Numbered from the stretch's first letter, positions 21,006-34,458 are shown. The stretch: DNA of 64,000 nucleotides from Plasmodium coatneyi (GCF_001680005.1 NC_033567.1:4216001-4280000), one strand, 5' to 3'. Notes: generated by a model not told the origin, from the sequence alone. Program-made: numbers and translations.

Positions 21006-24000
21006 ATGAGTACTGGCTGGAGCTTCCAACCCAACGGAAGAAGCGTCCAGGGGAAAAGAAGGGAGGAGCTGAATTTTATTAACATTTTTGACAAAGGAGA
21101 AATCCCCAATTTTAGGGAAAAAAATGGACAGATCAGCAATGGGCTGAATTGCGGCCCCGCTGGGCGCAAGGCGTTGATTCGATGGATAGAATGTAAAGGC
21201 GAAACGATTAGACATGAAAAGAAAGAGACACAAAAAATAGAAGAAAAATTAAGACGTGAAATAAAATATAACTCCTTCACGGGCGAAAGAACGAATAAAC
21301 GAAAAAATGTCTAAGGCATTGGAAAGTTTCCCATGTCAGTGCCGAGTTTGAGGCCAATAGGAACGCAGTGCGATTGCCACGTATGCCACATGGAAAATCT
21401 GAGCACACGCTAATTTATTACCCTTCCCTTTTCACGTATAGATAATTACCAAGTTAAAAATGAAGAGGAGAACAGCTACCCCGCTTTGAGCGCGTGCAAG
21501 GTGTGGCAAAGGAGGCAGTCCTTCCAGGATAAGACCCTCTCCGGTTTAGTGGATTTCCTCAAGTTTCTGAGCATTCCCAAGCATGTAACATACAGAACGG
21601 TGTTCGATAATTATCTATCCCCTAAGTTTGCAAATAGGCTTAGTTCGACGGAGGCTTCGCAGAAGGGGTAACGCACCGCAGAGGGGAGAGAAAAAAAAGA
21701 GCGCGTCCAAATTGGCCACCACACCATGCCAATTGTAATATCTGCACCTCATAATTGCGTAGGTGCAAATGTGTACGACCTTAAGTTCATATATCTTCAC
21801 TCGCTCACCCGATTGAAACTTTCCACCCCAAAAATCAGGCTGACCAAATTGGCGAAGAAAATGATGCCCATGTTCCAAGTGCGGGAAATGCAGCCACTGT
21901 TTTCCATTCTTCTGGACAAAATAGACGTCATACCTATAGGGATTCTTAAAACGTTGGTGGAGGAAACCCCGTCAGCTCAGTATTTTTACGAAATAGCCTC
22001 CACCAAAGTGAAGAGAAAGATATGGGTTCTATGTCCCGATAAGTTCTACGAAGAAGTTGAACCAATTATAGAAGAAATTATTTTAAGAATTAAAATAAAA
22101 AGCAGACACGATGACACAGTAGTTGCTTTGGTTAGCAAACTTGTGGAGTTGATAGGAAATGAAAAGGAAAATTTTTTTTTGTATAATTTGTGCGTGCACA
22201 TTGTGCGTTTAAAATGGGTCCAGGTCATTCTATGTGAAAAAGAAAGTTTTGCCTCAGATTGTGGTTCAGTAAGTAACGGTACTTCTCCCCCCGGTGGGGG
22301 TATAGAATGTAGAAGTGATGCTGAAGATAGCAAAATAGAATCTAAAGCAAATTCCACTCCTGTTCCATACGAAAGGAGCGAATTTGTCGATGAAAGAAAT
22401 TTAAGAGGTGGGTACAAAGAAAATTGGGATAACTTTAGTTACGTAAATTTGGATCCATTTTATCACCCCCACTTGTCTGGTAACCATTTTGGAGACAAGC
22501 TGAATAATCTGCACTCTTGTTTTGACAAAATTATGCATAAGGAGGAAAATGTAAAAGGGCAAGAGGTAACTAACTCCGATGGGACGAAGCCGTATGTTAT
22601 ATCTCTCACTGGGTATAGCCACTATAGCACCTCTTTTCATTATTTGAAGAAGAGGAAGTTGGTTCAGGTAGGAGAGGGTGAAGATAATACTCCCAAAGGA
22701 GGGGGGACGATCCCTTGGAAGAACTGTGAGAAGGATGAAGGGAGCTTTTTCACAAGCACCATGGAGGCAGGCACCCAATTTAAGAACGATATGAAGAGGA
22801 GCTGGCCGATAGACCTAGGAGGGAAAGACGCGAAAAGGATAAAAATCAACATACACAATTTTAAAAAGGATAAGTTTTTTCCAAATGGGTCTAACCCGAG
22901 TAGTGGAAAAATGTACAACGAGGCGGGGGATACTTCCACAGTTGGGGAGGACGAGGATGGCATTATGCCCCCCAGTGGCGTCAATAAGGAGAACACAGAA
23001 GGGAATATCCATGTCATCACAAACAACAATCGCAGTAGCCACAGTAGTAGCAGCAGCAACGATGGAGAAGACGGAGATGGGATGGACGGCAAAAAAAAAT
23101 GGCAGAAAGAAAAAGGTGCACATAAAATCAAGTACAAAACGAATTGCAGTGAAAATTATCCCAAGAAAACGCTTCTACCTTTCGATGGAATGTTTTATAG
23201 CCATTTAAGGCTGCTCCTATGTCTGCAGTATAAAGAAAAATATAACATAAAAGATGAAGAGATGGTGAAAGTAGACCCCTATTTTCCTGTTATCGAGTTT
23301 ATTAACCACCTCATTAGGGATGGCATATTAAATTTTTCGGACCAAGTTAAGACACAAGAAGTAGTTAAAATGGTCAAAAATAGTCTGAGCATAAAAAACG
23401 TGGAAGATTTATGTGAGTACTCTCTTCTTTTTAGTAACATCCTATTAAAGTTCTGCATCATTAAAGGTATTTGTTTTTACTTCTACCGAAATAACTTGGA
23501 AGTGGTTCCCTATAAAAATTGCATGCTCTTTTGGACCTCCCTTTTTTACTTTGGCGTTTACAACAATTTTTTTTCTTTAATTAAGTATGCGCTGGATAAG
23601 GTGGAGTACAAGGAGAGGAAGAAAAGGTGCAGCCAATATTCTCACTTGAGACAGAGCTTGCTGGGGGAAGGCACTCAGTCCTGTGGGAACTTCCCTGGGG
23701 AGACTTCCAGAACGGGGGATGTTGAAAGTGACTCTTGGGTTTCTTGGGATGAGAAGAGGGAGAGCCTATCGGGGAGATCAGATGAATTATCAGCTGAACT
23801 ATCACCTGAACTATCACCTGAACTATCACCCGAATCATCGGAGGGGGTATTGCACGAAGAAGGAAATGAGGCTAGTCTAACCGGCGATGATTATGGAGAA
23901 TATGAAGGAAGCAGGACAAGTGAATATTCGAAAGAGGTCGACGAGGATGGAAGTAGTGAGGGGGTAGAAACGGTTGGCAGTAGTGTGCGGAGCGATGATG

Positions 24001-26564
24001 TCGGCAGTATTGAGGAGGGTGTAGAGACTGGAAGTAGTAATGTGAGTGAAGGGGTAGAAATGACCGAACAGAGTGAAGAGCTTGAAGGGACAGCGCCAAG
24101 TGAAGAACTCGAGGGAACAATGTCCAGTGAAGAACTCGATGGAACAGAGCCAAGTGAGGAAATAGAAGGGGCAACACCCACTGAGGAGATAGAAGTGACA
24201 GCGACCAGTGAGGAGATGGAAGGGACAGAGCCCAGTGAGGAAATAGACGAGACAATGCTCAGCGAAGAGGTTGACCAGACCGAGCAGGGTTCACCGACAG
24301 AAGAACCAGGCCCGGGTTACCCACGGGAGTACGGAATTCCCCGTGAAGAGTACAATAGCAGCGTTGAATATGGGGAGCAATTTACCACAAACGGAAACGG
24401 GCATTACGACAATGTGGGTGAATACCAAGGTCATCTGGAGCGGTACGACGAAAGTGAAGTGCACAGTGGGGAATCGAGCGAGGAGGGGAAGCGGAAGGAA
24501 CAAGAGCGTGCATATACCAGGTACAGGGAGTACGAATATGGTGAGGGGGATGAGGTCGAAGAGGACGAAAGCGACGGACAGGGTGAAGACGAAGAAAGCG
24601 AAGAACAAGTTGAAAATGACGAAAGCGACGAATATGGAGCAGATGACGAAGAATCCCTCGGAGACGGCGAGGAGGAAACTTACATCCAGCGCTACACGCG
24701 TTACCCCCACGGAGGGCGCAAGGGAAAAGCGCACGTGCTCCAGTTCAAAACCTGCAGTGACAACAACACGTACTTGGCGCATGAGGAAGAAAGAAGCGAG
24801 AAGGACTATTTCAAGTTATATTTCTACAGCGTGCGGAGTACACAAGAACCGAAGGAAGAGCACGCCAGCCATGTTGGACATACCATCAGCGAAATGAAAA
24901 GCAAAAAAAAGTATAAACTGCTGGTGGACAATTGTAAGGATAGCTATTTGAAGATACCCCTAATGAGCATTTTAAAATATATAGTAATTTCGAATAACGA
25001 ACAAGACACCTTCCTGTCCTTTTTTGATTTTTTCGAAGAAGATACAAAATTTGAAAACTTGAAATCTGTGAAGGAAAAAAACAGCATATTGCTCTTATCA
25101 GCTTTGTTGAATATTCCCCAAGTAAATTATATGAAAATAAAAAATTTTTTCTCGATCATTCATGAATTTTTTTATATGGAAAAGAAAAATTTACGAAGCG
25201 TACCCTTCGGTAATGCTCCACCGAGGGAGGGTAACTCCAATGCAGACGTTGCAAATGGGATAAGAAGGGTAGAGGAACATAAAAAATTACACACATCCAG
25301 TGAACTGTTAAGCAACAGCAGCATGTGGAGTGACGAAACTGGTAAAGTAGATAGGGTGGGCAGTAATATGTGCACCTCCTCAAACGGTATTAGTAGTTAT
25401 GCCAATTGGGGGATAACCAAAAGAGACGCAGAAAGGGAAGTGATCAATAGCAGGTTACCCCTTCCTATTAGCAATGAATATACAACCATGTGTGAGAAAG
25501 ACAGACGCGCGAACGAATGGAGTGAAGACCAAACTAGCGTGTCGGATGCAAGCAGTATGAACAACATGCCTGTGGTAGGGAGGGAAAAAAACACGTTTGA
25601 AAGTTTGAGAAAAAGTCTAATAAGCCAAATAAATGATATGAACGGCGCAAAAAGTGGAAACCAATTCTTAATAAATAATAACATAACGTCTATATGCGCT
25701 TACCTGAGGGAGGTGTGTGGTGACGATGGAGCTGCCGGTGAATCATTTAACCCTCTTAGCCAAGTCGACGTGGATAATGCAACAAATCCGCCAATCGGAG
25801 CGAAAGTGAGCGATACGAAAAAAAGTACACCTCCCTCAATTAACCTGTTTTGCGAAATATCGAACGAGATAGTGAGTACGTTAAACAATTGCAACGGCGT
25901 CAGCACCATGAACAAGTGTCTGCCTTATATTTTAAAAGTGTGTTCCCGAACTTTGCATTTTTTAAAAAAAAAGAAGCTGATAAATATTTACATAAAATAC
26001 ATGTATCTATATGAGTATCTGTACCACATGGTGCTGAACAGAATGCTGCACATTAGCACGATGAAGAGTCTGCCCTTTTTGCAAAATGTTATCCTAAAGG
26101 AGTTGCATTACTACTTTGAAGATTTTAAAAATAGGAAAGTGAAGAACCTGTGGAAGTTTTACCTCTACGCTCACACACTAATTGATATAAACAAAATGAA
26201 CTTAATTAACAAGCTGTTTCATAACAATGCCATTGATTATTTTATAAAGCTGTTTTACTCTCTGTCCTTTTACAACCCGGTCTTTTCGGTGCTTTTTTTG
26301 AAGCTCATCCAGGTAGGCACAATGATCTGTCAGCGTTGAACGGGAAAGGCGAACCGATCGAGGGGGAGTGCAGAGTTACCCACAAGTGCAAACAGATGAG
26401 AACTCCCGCCCAGGATTATGAAGCCAAATTTTACCTTAAGATTTCCCTTCCCCATTTCAGTATACACACCTATATGAAAAATTTCCCCCTTTTCACAGAC
26501 ACCCCTGTTTTATAGGAATATTGAAAATAAGAAGAGCGAAATTTTGCAAAACATTTGGACGTAG
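21006..26564 (+). CDS. Probable NELF-B/COBRA1 homologue (negative elongation factor subunit B), four exons
   Basis: Proposed exons are 21006-21192, 21442-21667, 21839-26312 and 26499-26564 (about 1650 residues). Phases agree at each junction; donors read GTAAAG, GTAACG and GTAGGC. The joined N-terminus matches COBRA1 order: an IExxxQ helix, FLxxLSIPKHVTYRTVFD, then EMQPLFSILLDK, VKRKIW (22008-22025) and EEVEPIIEEII. A later block (HLRLLLCLQYKEKY, then VDPYFPVIEFI, near 23200-23310) matches COBRA1's LRAELLMSLHD and VDP region. Conserved blocks are split by long hydrophilic inserts, including an acidic nine-residue repeat. Human NELF-B is about 580 residues and helps pause RNA polymerase II. 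The last exon and the exon 1 donor (alternative GTGAAA at 21256) are the least certain parts. If exon 4 is wrong, the protein ends at 26339. Confidence 0.75.
24072..24287 (+). repeat. Eight tandem 27-bp units encoding an acidic nine-residue repeat
   Basis: Eight successive units follow the pattern SEE-[LIMV]-[ED]-x-T-x-x. They lie inside the large insert of the NELF-B-like protein and are preceded near 23780-23840 by a shorter SPEL repeat. Third-position changes between units show it is an aged, expressed coding repeat and not a fresh duplication. Confidence 0.9.
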
Positions 26565-27039
26565 GGCGGAAAATGGAAAGCCCATAAAACTTTTTTGTTA
26601 CTGTTTTGTTCGTCCTATTTTATCTCATTAACAAATGGGGAATGAGGTGAGTATTTTAAAAAAAAAAATTTTTTTTTTTTTTCTTTTTAGTGGAACGCAT
26701 GAAAGGAACTTTTCAGGCAATTCGGAGGATAATCGACAATCCATAGAGGTACAAGGAATAAAAAAAAAACAGAATAATACTCCTCTGCGTATGCATCGGT
26801 AGAGCTTTCCTTGTGTCGATATAACATACACTTGTAACGTTCGTGTACAGATAAAGCAAAAGTAGTATGCACATATCAGCGTCTTTTATGTTACCCCCTC
26901 TCCCCCTTTTACAAACTGCGCAGTATAAAATTTGGATCGACGCCTACAACAAATTTTTTACCAAGTGACCCGAGAGGATTACACTCCTCCCTTGAAGCGG
27001 GCGTTTCTTACCCGTGGAAAATTAACCTTTTCGTCTTAC

Positions 27040-27145
27040 ATTTTTTTGTTTCATTTTTTTGTTTCATTTTTTCGTTCCATTTTTTTCGTTCCATTTTTTT
27101 CGTTCCATTGTTTTGTTCCATTTTTTTTGTTTCTTTTTTTTGGTT
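27040..27145. repeat. T-rich tandem repeat, unit about 13-15 bases
   Basis: About seven imperfect units of a long T run followed by GTTTCA or CGTTCCA. The period varies with T-run length. Purely intergenic. Confidence 0.8.
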
Positions 27146-28221
27146 CACCTTCTTTCACGTGGGAAATGAGAACACCATGTTGTGGACTTCGTTCCAATTG
27201 TGTTCGTCCCCCAACGGCATGTCTCTGAGGAGCCAACCGCTCATATACCCCTCACGTATAAACAAGTGTTTGTGGTGTTATATATTTTTTCCGTTAATTT
27301 TGGGCTTCACCAACGTTGTCACGCTATATCCCTGGCATCCTAACCAACCACGTCCTCATCTTTTTTACGTTTTTAATTTATATTCCCATGAAGCGAACCT
27401 TCGCATGGTGATAAGGACCTTTTTTCCCCACCCGCTTTATTTCGCACTAATTGGCAACCTCTGTAATTGTCTCTTAGCCCCAATTGTAAAAAGAATTATT
27501 TCCAAAGCGGCGTGTGTGCGAGTTCCTTCTCACTTGGTATGTCCTTGGGGAAATAAGTAAAAGTAGAAATACACGCGAAGTGAGCCTTCCATCAAAAAAG
27601 AAGTCGCTCAAAGGAATATTCGCCCTGAGGTGTACGCAGAAAATATGCATGCCCACCCGCAGAATTAACATGTAGAAATTGTTTCTTCAGAGTTTGCAAA
27701 TGTGTTCATTTCAGGTGGGGGGGCCGAACGTTGTTGTACATACCAAAATGAAAAGGAAGAAAAGAAGCTGCTTTTGAACATTTGCAGGAAGCGGGTTGGT
27801 ACACATAAAGGGGTCATGTACTCGGTTGGCCAAGAAATATGCCTAACGTATATCAATGCGTTTACGTGGGGTACAGCACATACATATATGCCTGTATATG
27901 TACCTCCTCACTTGTTGTGGAGGGCGTTATTTTTGCTTCTTCGAAGGATTGCAAGGCTGCGAGGGCAGACAAAATGGAGGGTACTGTACTTATTTATATT
28001 CGCCTAACTTATACGTTTGGTTTCATTCGATGACGTACTTTTTTGGGGTTAGGGTTTCAGCCAAACATGTTCTTATTTTTTCTTTTTTTAATTTTTTTCT
28101 TTTTTTAAATTTTTTTTTTTTTTTTTTTTTTCGGACTGTTGACAGAGGAAAATGTACATATTACGTACCGAATTGTTTGCAGAAACGGAATAAAAAAAAA
28201 AAAAAAAGGCGGCCATATATG

Positions 28222-28325
28222 ACCATGCGCGTAATTATATATATATATATGCATGTATATATATGTATATATATACGTATGAATATATATGTATGTACGT
28301 ATAAATGTACGTATGTATGTATGCA
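28222..28325. repeat. Compound TA/TATG/GTAC microsatellite
   Basis: Alternating TA runs are interspersed with ATGTAT and GTACGTA units for about 100 bases, followed by GC-rich sequence. This is a typical hypervariable intergenic microsatellite. Confidence 0.8.
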
Positions 28326-29067
28326 TAAACTGCGCCCGCGCTATATATGCATTCTACTTTACTGTCGAAATGGCTCAGGAGCCAGAATATCGAAGATTCA
28401 CGGCAAGTACCAATATTGCAGGGGGGGTGGGATTTACAAAACGTACGCCTCAACGGACGAATAAACCCACGTATTCATGTGTCACACAAAGTAGATACAT
28501 GCGTAGGCATATATGCAATAATTTTATATCTCCACGCGAGCGGGATTAAACGCCCAACGTTCTATCCCCCTGGGGCAGTGGTGAAAATTAGAAGATAAGG
28601 CCTGTTCGGGTGACCAAATAGTTGAAGAATTCAAAAGAGAAAAAAAAAAACAAAAAACTGCCTTCGTAACGATCACGCTGAACGTAGATGCACCCGCAGA
28701 ACGCGAAACGGTGTGTGTCACATATATGCGTAGAAGTTTGTATGCACATGTATAAGTACGCTTGTACGACGACACCTGAGCAGAAGTTTACCTTACCTGG
28801 GCGAATATAATCCACATAGGTAGCAGCTTATTTGCCAGTAGAGGAACGACGTAACACAGTTCAAAGTAGCAAAATAAGCGTAGGAACCCGTGCATCGTCT
28901 TTTTCTACTACCCACGAAGGGATTCCCCAGCAGTAAGCTGCGCCAGTGGGGAAGTGACGTTGTGTGGATATGTGAACATATGCACCAAGACATTCATCGG
29001 AACATTCATTGGCACATTCATCGCCATCCCGTGGCCACCCCCGATTGAACATTCATTTGGCAAAAAA

Positions 29068-32000
29068 ATGTATAGAGGTCGAAACGCCGCCGTGAACGGT
29101 AGGAGCAAACGCGAATCTGCAAAATACCACGATGAAAAAAACGCTCAGGGAGACAAATCCATGTACGTAAATATCTCCTATCATATTAGGAAATTATTTA
29201 GTTATTGCGATGCGGATATACAAAGAATAGAACACAACTTAATCATATATAACAGCTTAATAGACAACATAAAAAAGAATGGGAACAAAATTGTAAAAAA
29301 AGAGGTGGAAAAAATAATCAGGGAAAAGGAAAAAAATGAGAATTATTCCCTGGCAGAAATGAAGGAAGAGGAATACAAGATAAGCAACTTCGATTTAAAG
29401 AAGGTGGAACTGGATTTTAAATTCATCGAATGTAGTCTATGTTTCGAGTTAATCAAATTTGTGTGCATACAAGAATGCAACCATACTTATTGCTTCCTAT
29501 GCTTTTATCGTCTCTTGTATATGCAAAAGAAGGAAAAGGATGAGAATGAGGAGAATAACAGAGGGACCAACACCCCTCATGACAACACCAGCAGCAGCAG
29601 TAGTGCGTACACGAATTATGTAAGTAATCGTAATCGTGCAGGAAATAGAAATAACTATGGGTACCCCGATGACTATGGAGGCAGGAGGGGAAGCGCAGGG
29701 GCAGGATCAGGAGGGTCATTTGGTGATATGACCAGACCGGCGAGTGACAAACGAAGGGATGGAAAGGACGAAAAATATAACTATGAATTTGATAAGGATA
29801 CAATGAAATGCCCATTCTGTAAAGAAACAAATGGGTACATCTTTTTTTGTTTAAATAATTTCTATACGTATTTTACGTATGGCAATTTATTGCACACTCT
29901 GCTTGAACAGGAAGATCACGAGCGGTGCGTCAGTTACGAGTCTTCTCAGTTTGGGGAGCTCAACGGTAGTAGTTCTCACAAAAGGGAGGACCTCACAAGG
30001 AAGAGTGCACAGGGAGGCTCCACCCCGTTGACTGAATCCCCACGTAGTATTATTTCAATCAACAGGGCCTCTCTATGTGCACACGAAAGGGTGGAAGGAG
30101 AACAATTTATGGGGGAAATCCCCGCAGCGAATGTAGGCCAACCTCCCCCAAAGGTGGGAATTCAAAAGGGAATAAACTCACCTACTGTTACAGAAAAAGG
30201 AATGGATGGGTGTCTCCCCAGTAAAGAACAAATAAACTGTATGAGCAGAAATGATATCAAGAAGGTTTTCTCATCCCATTATGATGACGTGATAATTTTA
30301 CGAAATATTTTAAAAAAAAACGAGGACAATAATGCTAATGGAGGAAATAGCAGTGCAGCTAAGAAGGGTGAAAATTTATATTTGTTTTTTTATTACGAAA
30401 AGTATACTAAAAGGAAAAGAGAAAAAATAAGGTACCTCCTAAACGGAGGAGTGAACACAGAGAAGAAGTATGCATTGTATGGAAAAATATTTGTAGACAC
30501 AGAAAGGAAGGTGTTCTTCGAATATTTTTACATTTACAGTCTGTCAACCCTGTTAACAAGTTACGTTTGTCTTCTCTCCCCTTGTATCGATTACTGGACC
30601 CAAATACTAATTAAAAAGGTGGAAAAATTTAAACAAAATCATTCCACAGATAAGTACTTTGAACGTATTTACATAAAAAATGAGAGAGACATTTTGCGAA
30701 AAAAAAACGATTCCATATATGACAAGTATCAACAATATGGGAACAAATTATTTCGTATAAAGGAGGAGGAGTCCGAGGTATCGGATGACTATTTCCGAGC
30801 TGTGGATCTGTTTACCAAGACATGCTTTACCAATCTGGACAATATAAATAATATTAATTCTTTGAAAAATTACTGCCACAGAAGATTAAGCGACTTGTGC
30901 AGACACATGAATGAGCATAACAGGACTTATTGTGACATCTGTGTTGGCAACAGTGATAATATTTTCCTCTTCGAGTATAATATATTTTTTAAAAGGTTTT
31001 TAAAAATGCACGTTGAAAATGGGGAGAAGATTGCAGAAAATAAATTTAAAATAAGGCACATTTATTGCCACTTTTGCGGATTCTATCTGTACGATTTTGA
31101 TACCTTCATGAATCACATTAACAAGTACCACTTTTTTTGCAAATTCTGCTTTAATAAGAGGCCCAGCGATGTGAAGGAAGCGCCCAAGGGGGACTTGGAG
31201 GAGGACGTCGTCTACTATGACCAGCTGCACACGCATGTAAGGGTGGCATAGTGAAACCATTGCCGCTTTGCGCGTAGCCAAAGTGTGTGCACGCGTCATT
31301 ATTTGTACCATGTTCATCGTTTTTGCACTGTTCATCGTTTGTTGCACGCACACCCCCTTTTGTAGGTCTACAGGGATTACGAAAATCTGTTCGAGCACTA
31401 CAAGAAGAAGCACCACCCCTGCCTGTACGAGCAGTGCATCTTCGTCGTCTTTGACAATAAGATAGATCTGTGCTTCCACCTTGCAGAGAAGCACGAGGAG
31501 AAGGGGAACACCAAGAGGAATAAGATAACTTTTTCCATTGCGGGGGCTTCGTACAATGAGATAAGAAGTAGTGCCCAGAACGGGGCAAGCAGTTACAACG
31601 GGGGGGCAAGTAGTTACAACACAGGGGCGAATAGTTACAATACCGGGGTGAGCAGCCTGCACAACCAACGCATCGAGGAAGACGACCTCGCCGGAGAGAA
31701 CAAGGAACCATTCGACGTGAACAGACACAAGTGCATATACAACTTTAAAAGTTTCCAGGACGCATGGTACTTCGACTACTTCATCGAGTGTAAAGTGAAG
31801 GATTTTTTAAACTATTTTGGAAGCAGCGAAAAAATCTTTTTCCTATACATGGTGAAAAGAGACATGGAAACCATTCTGAAAGTATTTGAAACGTTGTCTA
31901 ATAAAAAATCAGAGTTGTATTTTACGCAGGAGGAGATAATACAGCTGAACAGGAAGATAATTGAGGAGGACTTCCCCCAGGATCGAAACAACTTTTTCCA

Positions 32001-34458
32001 TTTTAAATTGTTTTTTGATTATATAGTGGAGAAAATAGAGTACTTATCTTATAATAAGGAAGATTTGGAGAAAAATTATTTGTACCTTTTTTTTAATATC
32101 ATAATTAATAGATCCTTTATTTTGTACTATTCTTTTTTTTATCTCTTCTTGAAGTGGAGGCATGTTCGCCTTGAGAAGGTCATTGAATTGGGGAGCGTCC
32201 CAGCAACGGCTACTGTAACCGGGGGGCGTGCTTCTAGGGGGGGCATGAATAACGGAACAAATGGTTGCCCCCCTAACAGCGTGAATAACGACAAAATGAA
32301 GCAAATTTATGTGTGTTCACACGAAATGACCCAAGTGAAGAAGCGGATAGAAGCAGAAGCCAGTTGTGGCCCGATCGAACTGACCAAATACGGCTTCCTA
32401 TATTTGATCTTTTTATTTTTTAAAGTTGAAAAGCATGGATTTGATAAGGTGTGTTCTTTAATTAGGAATATTTCGCACCTGTGCAGTCAGACGTATGATA
32501 GGGTGGAGAGAGCGACGAAGAAAGGGGACACATTCTCGGGGCGGGATGCCTACAATGGAAAAGCTCCCAAGTCGAGTACCTTAAAAAGCAACCCAAGTGG
32601 TGCCCATAAAAGTAATAGCAACAGCAGTAGTAACATTCTGATAGCGTTATCTACACACCAAAGCGAAAGAACAAAGGGGGATGTGCGAAATGGGAATACC
32701 CTGCTAGATGCAATTAACGTCAACAGTAGCAACGAATTGAACGACCTGGAAGATATTAGCCAACTAATTAAAAAAACCATGAAGAAGAAAAACCCAAACA
32801 GCAACATAATAAATAATCTGTACGATAAGAAATGGGATGTTTGTAAGAAAGTGGTCCTGGATTTGCTGTACTATGTAGAACCCAACTTAAACTTGGTTTC
32901 CTTCTTTTACCTTTTTCTGAGCAACTACTTTTCAGCCTACATGAAGGAGACATGTATAAATAAGTTTATTAACATCTCTAGTGAAAACAAGAAGAAAATT
33001 GTTAAGAGAATATCCAACGAAGTCGACTTGACTTCTCTCACAAGCATCTCCAAAAATCTAAGTTCCTTTGTTAACGCGAAGGCTCTGGAGGAGTGCTTGT
33101 CCACTGGCCCGGAGTACTATCGAATTAGGAAAGAAATAGAAGTTATTCTACGGAAAATGCGAACTGAGCAGGCTGACAAGGGGGACCACCATGAGGTGAA
33201 CAGAAAGAAGGGGGATCATCAGAACTATCGGGATAAGCCATTGCAGGATGAAAGGAAACACCACGTGAGAATTATGGAGGACGCCAGATTGAGTGCAAAC
33301 CTTTACGATGTGTCCCTTTCGCTTAGAAACCGATTCCTAAATATTATAAAAAGTACCAAGGTGAATGAGCTGTACTTTATTTATTTCTACGTGAGCAGCA
33401 TAATGTCTTCCACCACCCCAAGTAGTTTACCCAAAGCGGTGGAAGAGTTCCCCACACTGAAGGACAGATCCGAATGGGTGAACGAAAGAAGTGGGGGTGG
33501 CGGTATAGGGACCACTGGCAGACATAGCAGTCTAACCAGAGCAAGTAACATTTCCAGGAATGGTACAGTAGGCACTGCAAGTAGTACCGGGAAAAGCACA
33601 ACAGGTGGAGGAAAGGATGCTTCCCTATCATCCATGTCGTACAAAAATAAAGTTGATAAGAACAAACAGCTATTTTCAAACTCGAGCAGATTGAACCTCG
33701 ACTTGGAGTTCCCTTCTTTACCAGAGAAGAAGCAGGAAGAGATAATTCAGGCACCACAAAAGAGTACTACTTCTAAGAAGAACAAAACAAAGGAAAATGC
33801 TACAACCTCGAACAATGCCGTGGCGATAGGGAAAGCTGCAAACAGTCATGTGCTAACCAACAGTTTGAAAAACAAAAAAGAACGTGAGGAAAACTCCACT
33901 GTCGAAAATAAAAACAAAAATAGTGGCGGAACTGCAGATTTTAATTTTGCCAATTATCCCCTACTAGCCGGACTCAATGTAGACTCTAATTCAGCCAAAA
34001 AAGGGAAAAGCAAAAACAGGGACACTGGGGAAGGGGAGACCAAGGACAAGAAGTCTAAGTCCACATCGAAGGAAAAGACAAGTGCAGCTAAAAGTAATAA
34101 AAGTCATGATATTCTGAAAACGTTTAGTCCTCTTGAATTTCCATCCCTGCTTCCCTTAGCCCCCATCGATAACCAGAAAAAAAAAAGCAACCAAAGCAGT
34201 ACTAACCTTGCCAGTGTAAATAATGTGAGTAGTAAAACCAAGTCAGAGAAACAAAAGAAAAAAAGCGAAAAGAAGAACATCGATAATCAGTTCCATCATC
34301 CAACGCTCTCTCTCAACAACACGTCGTACTTAAACGTCCCCGAAAGTAACGTCACCTACACCATTAAGAAGAAAAATAAATTCAAGAGATGCAATATGTG
34401 CACGTATGATAATACGCCCGAACGGACGAGGTGCGAACTGTGCGAAAGTCCCTTGTGA
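29068..34458 (+). CDS. Hel2/ZNF598-type RING E3 ubiquitin ligase (ribosome-collision sensor), two exons
   Basis: Exons 29068-31236 and 31366-34458 join in phase 0 across a 129-base GTAAGG...TAG intron, giving 1753 residues. The join continues a zinc-finger run, reading QLHTH then VYRDYENLFEHY, which supports it. The RING starts with CSLC at about residue 122 and ends with CPFC near 248, with about 85 inserted low-complexity residues between halves. Several C2H2 fingers follow (CDIC, CHFC, CKFC and the fingers at the exon junction), the Hel2/ZNF598 order. The C-terminal half has repeated FPSL/FPTL motifs, as in ZNF598, and ends with a RanBP2-like zinc knuckle, C-x2-C-x3-N-x6-C-x2-C. In yeast and humans these ligases ubiquitinate 40S proteins at collided ribosomes. 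The start has a CAAAAAAATG context. A longer in-frame start at 28954 is possible. Confidence 0.9.

Larger units (their letters stand above)
26565..29067. promoter_or_regulatory. Intergenic region upstream of the Hel2/ZNF598 gene
   Basis: This is 2.5 kb between two plus-strand genes. It holds a T-rich tandem repeat (about 27040-27145), a TA-rich microsatellite (about 28222-28325) and homopolymer tracts near 28115 and 28190. A 150-codon hydrophobic frame at 27108-27560 is open but begins inside the T-rich repeat and has no recognisable domain, so I do not call it. Confidence 0.55.

Noticed and set aside
23581..24900. Open frames on both strands over the acidic repeat region
   Set aside because: They are by-products of the repetitive, purine-rich coding strand of the NELF-B-like gene.
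27108..27560. A 150-codon hydrophobic open frame
   Set aside because: It starts inside a T-rich tandem repeat, hydrophobicity follows from T-rich codons, and there is no recognisable domain or good start context.
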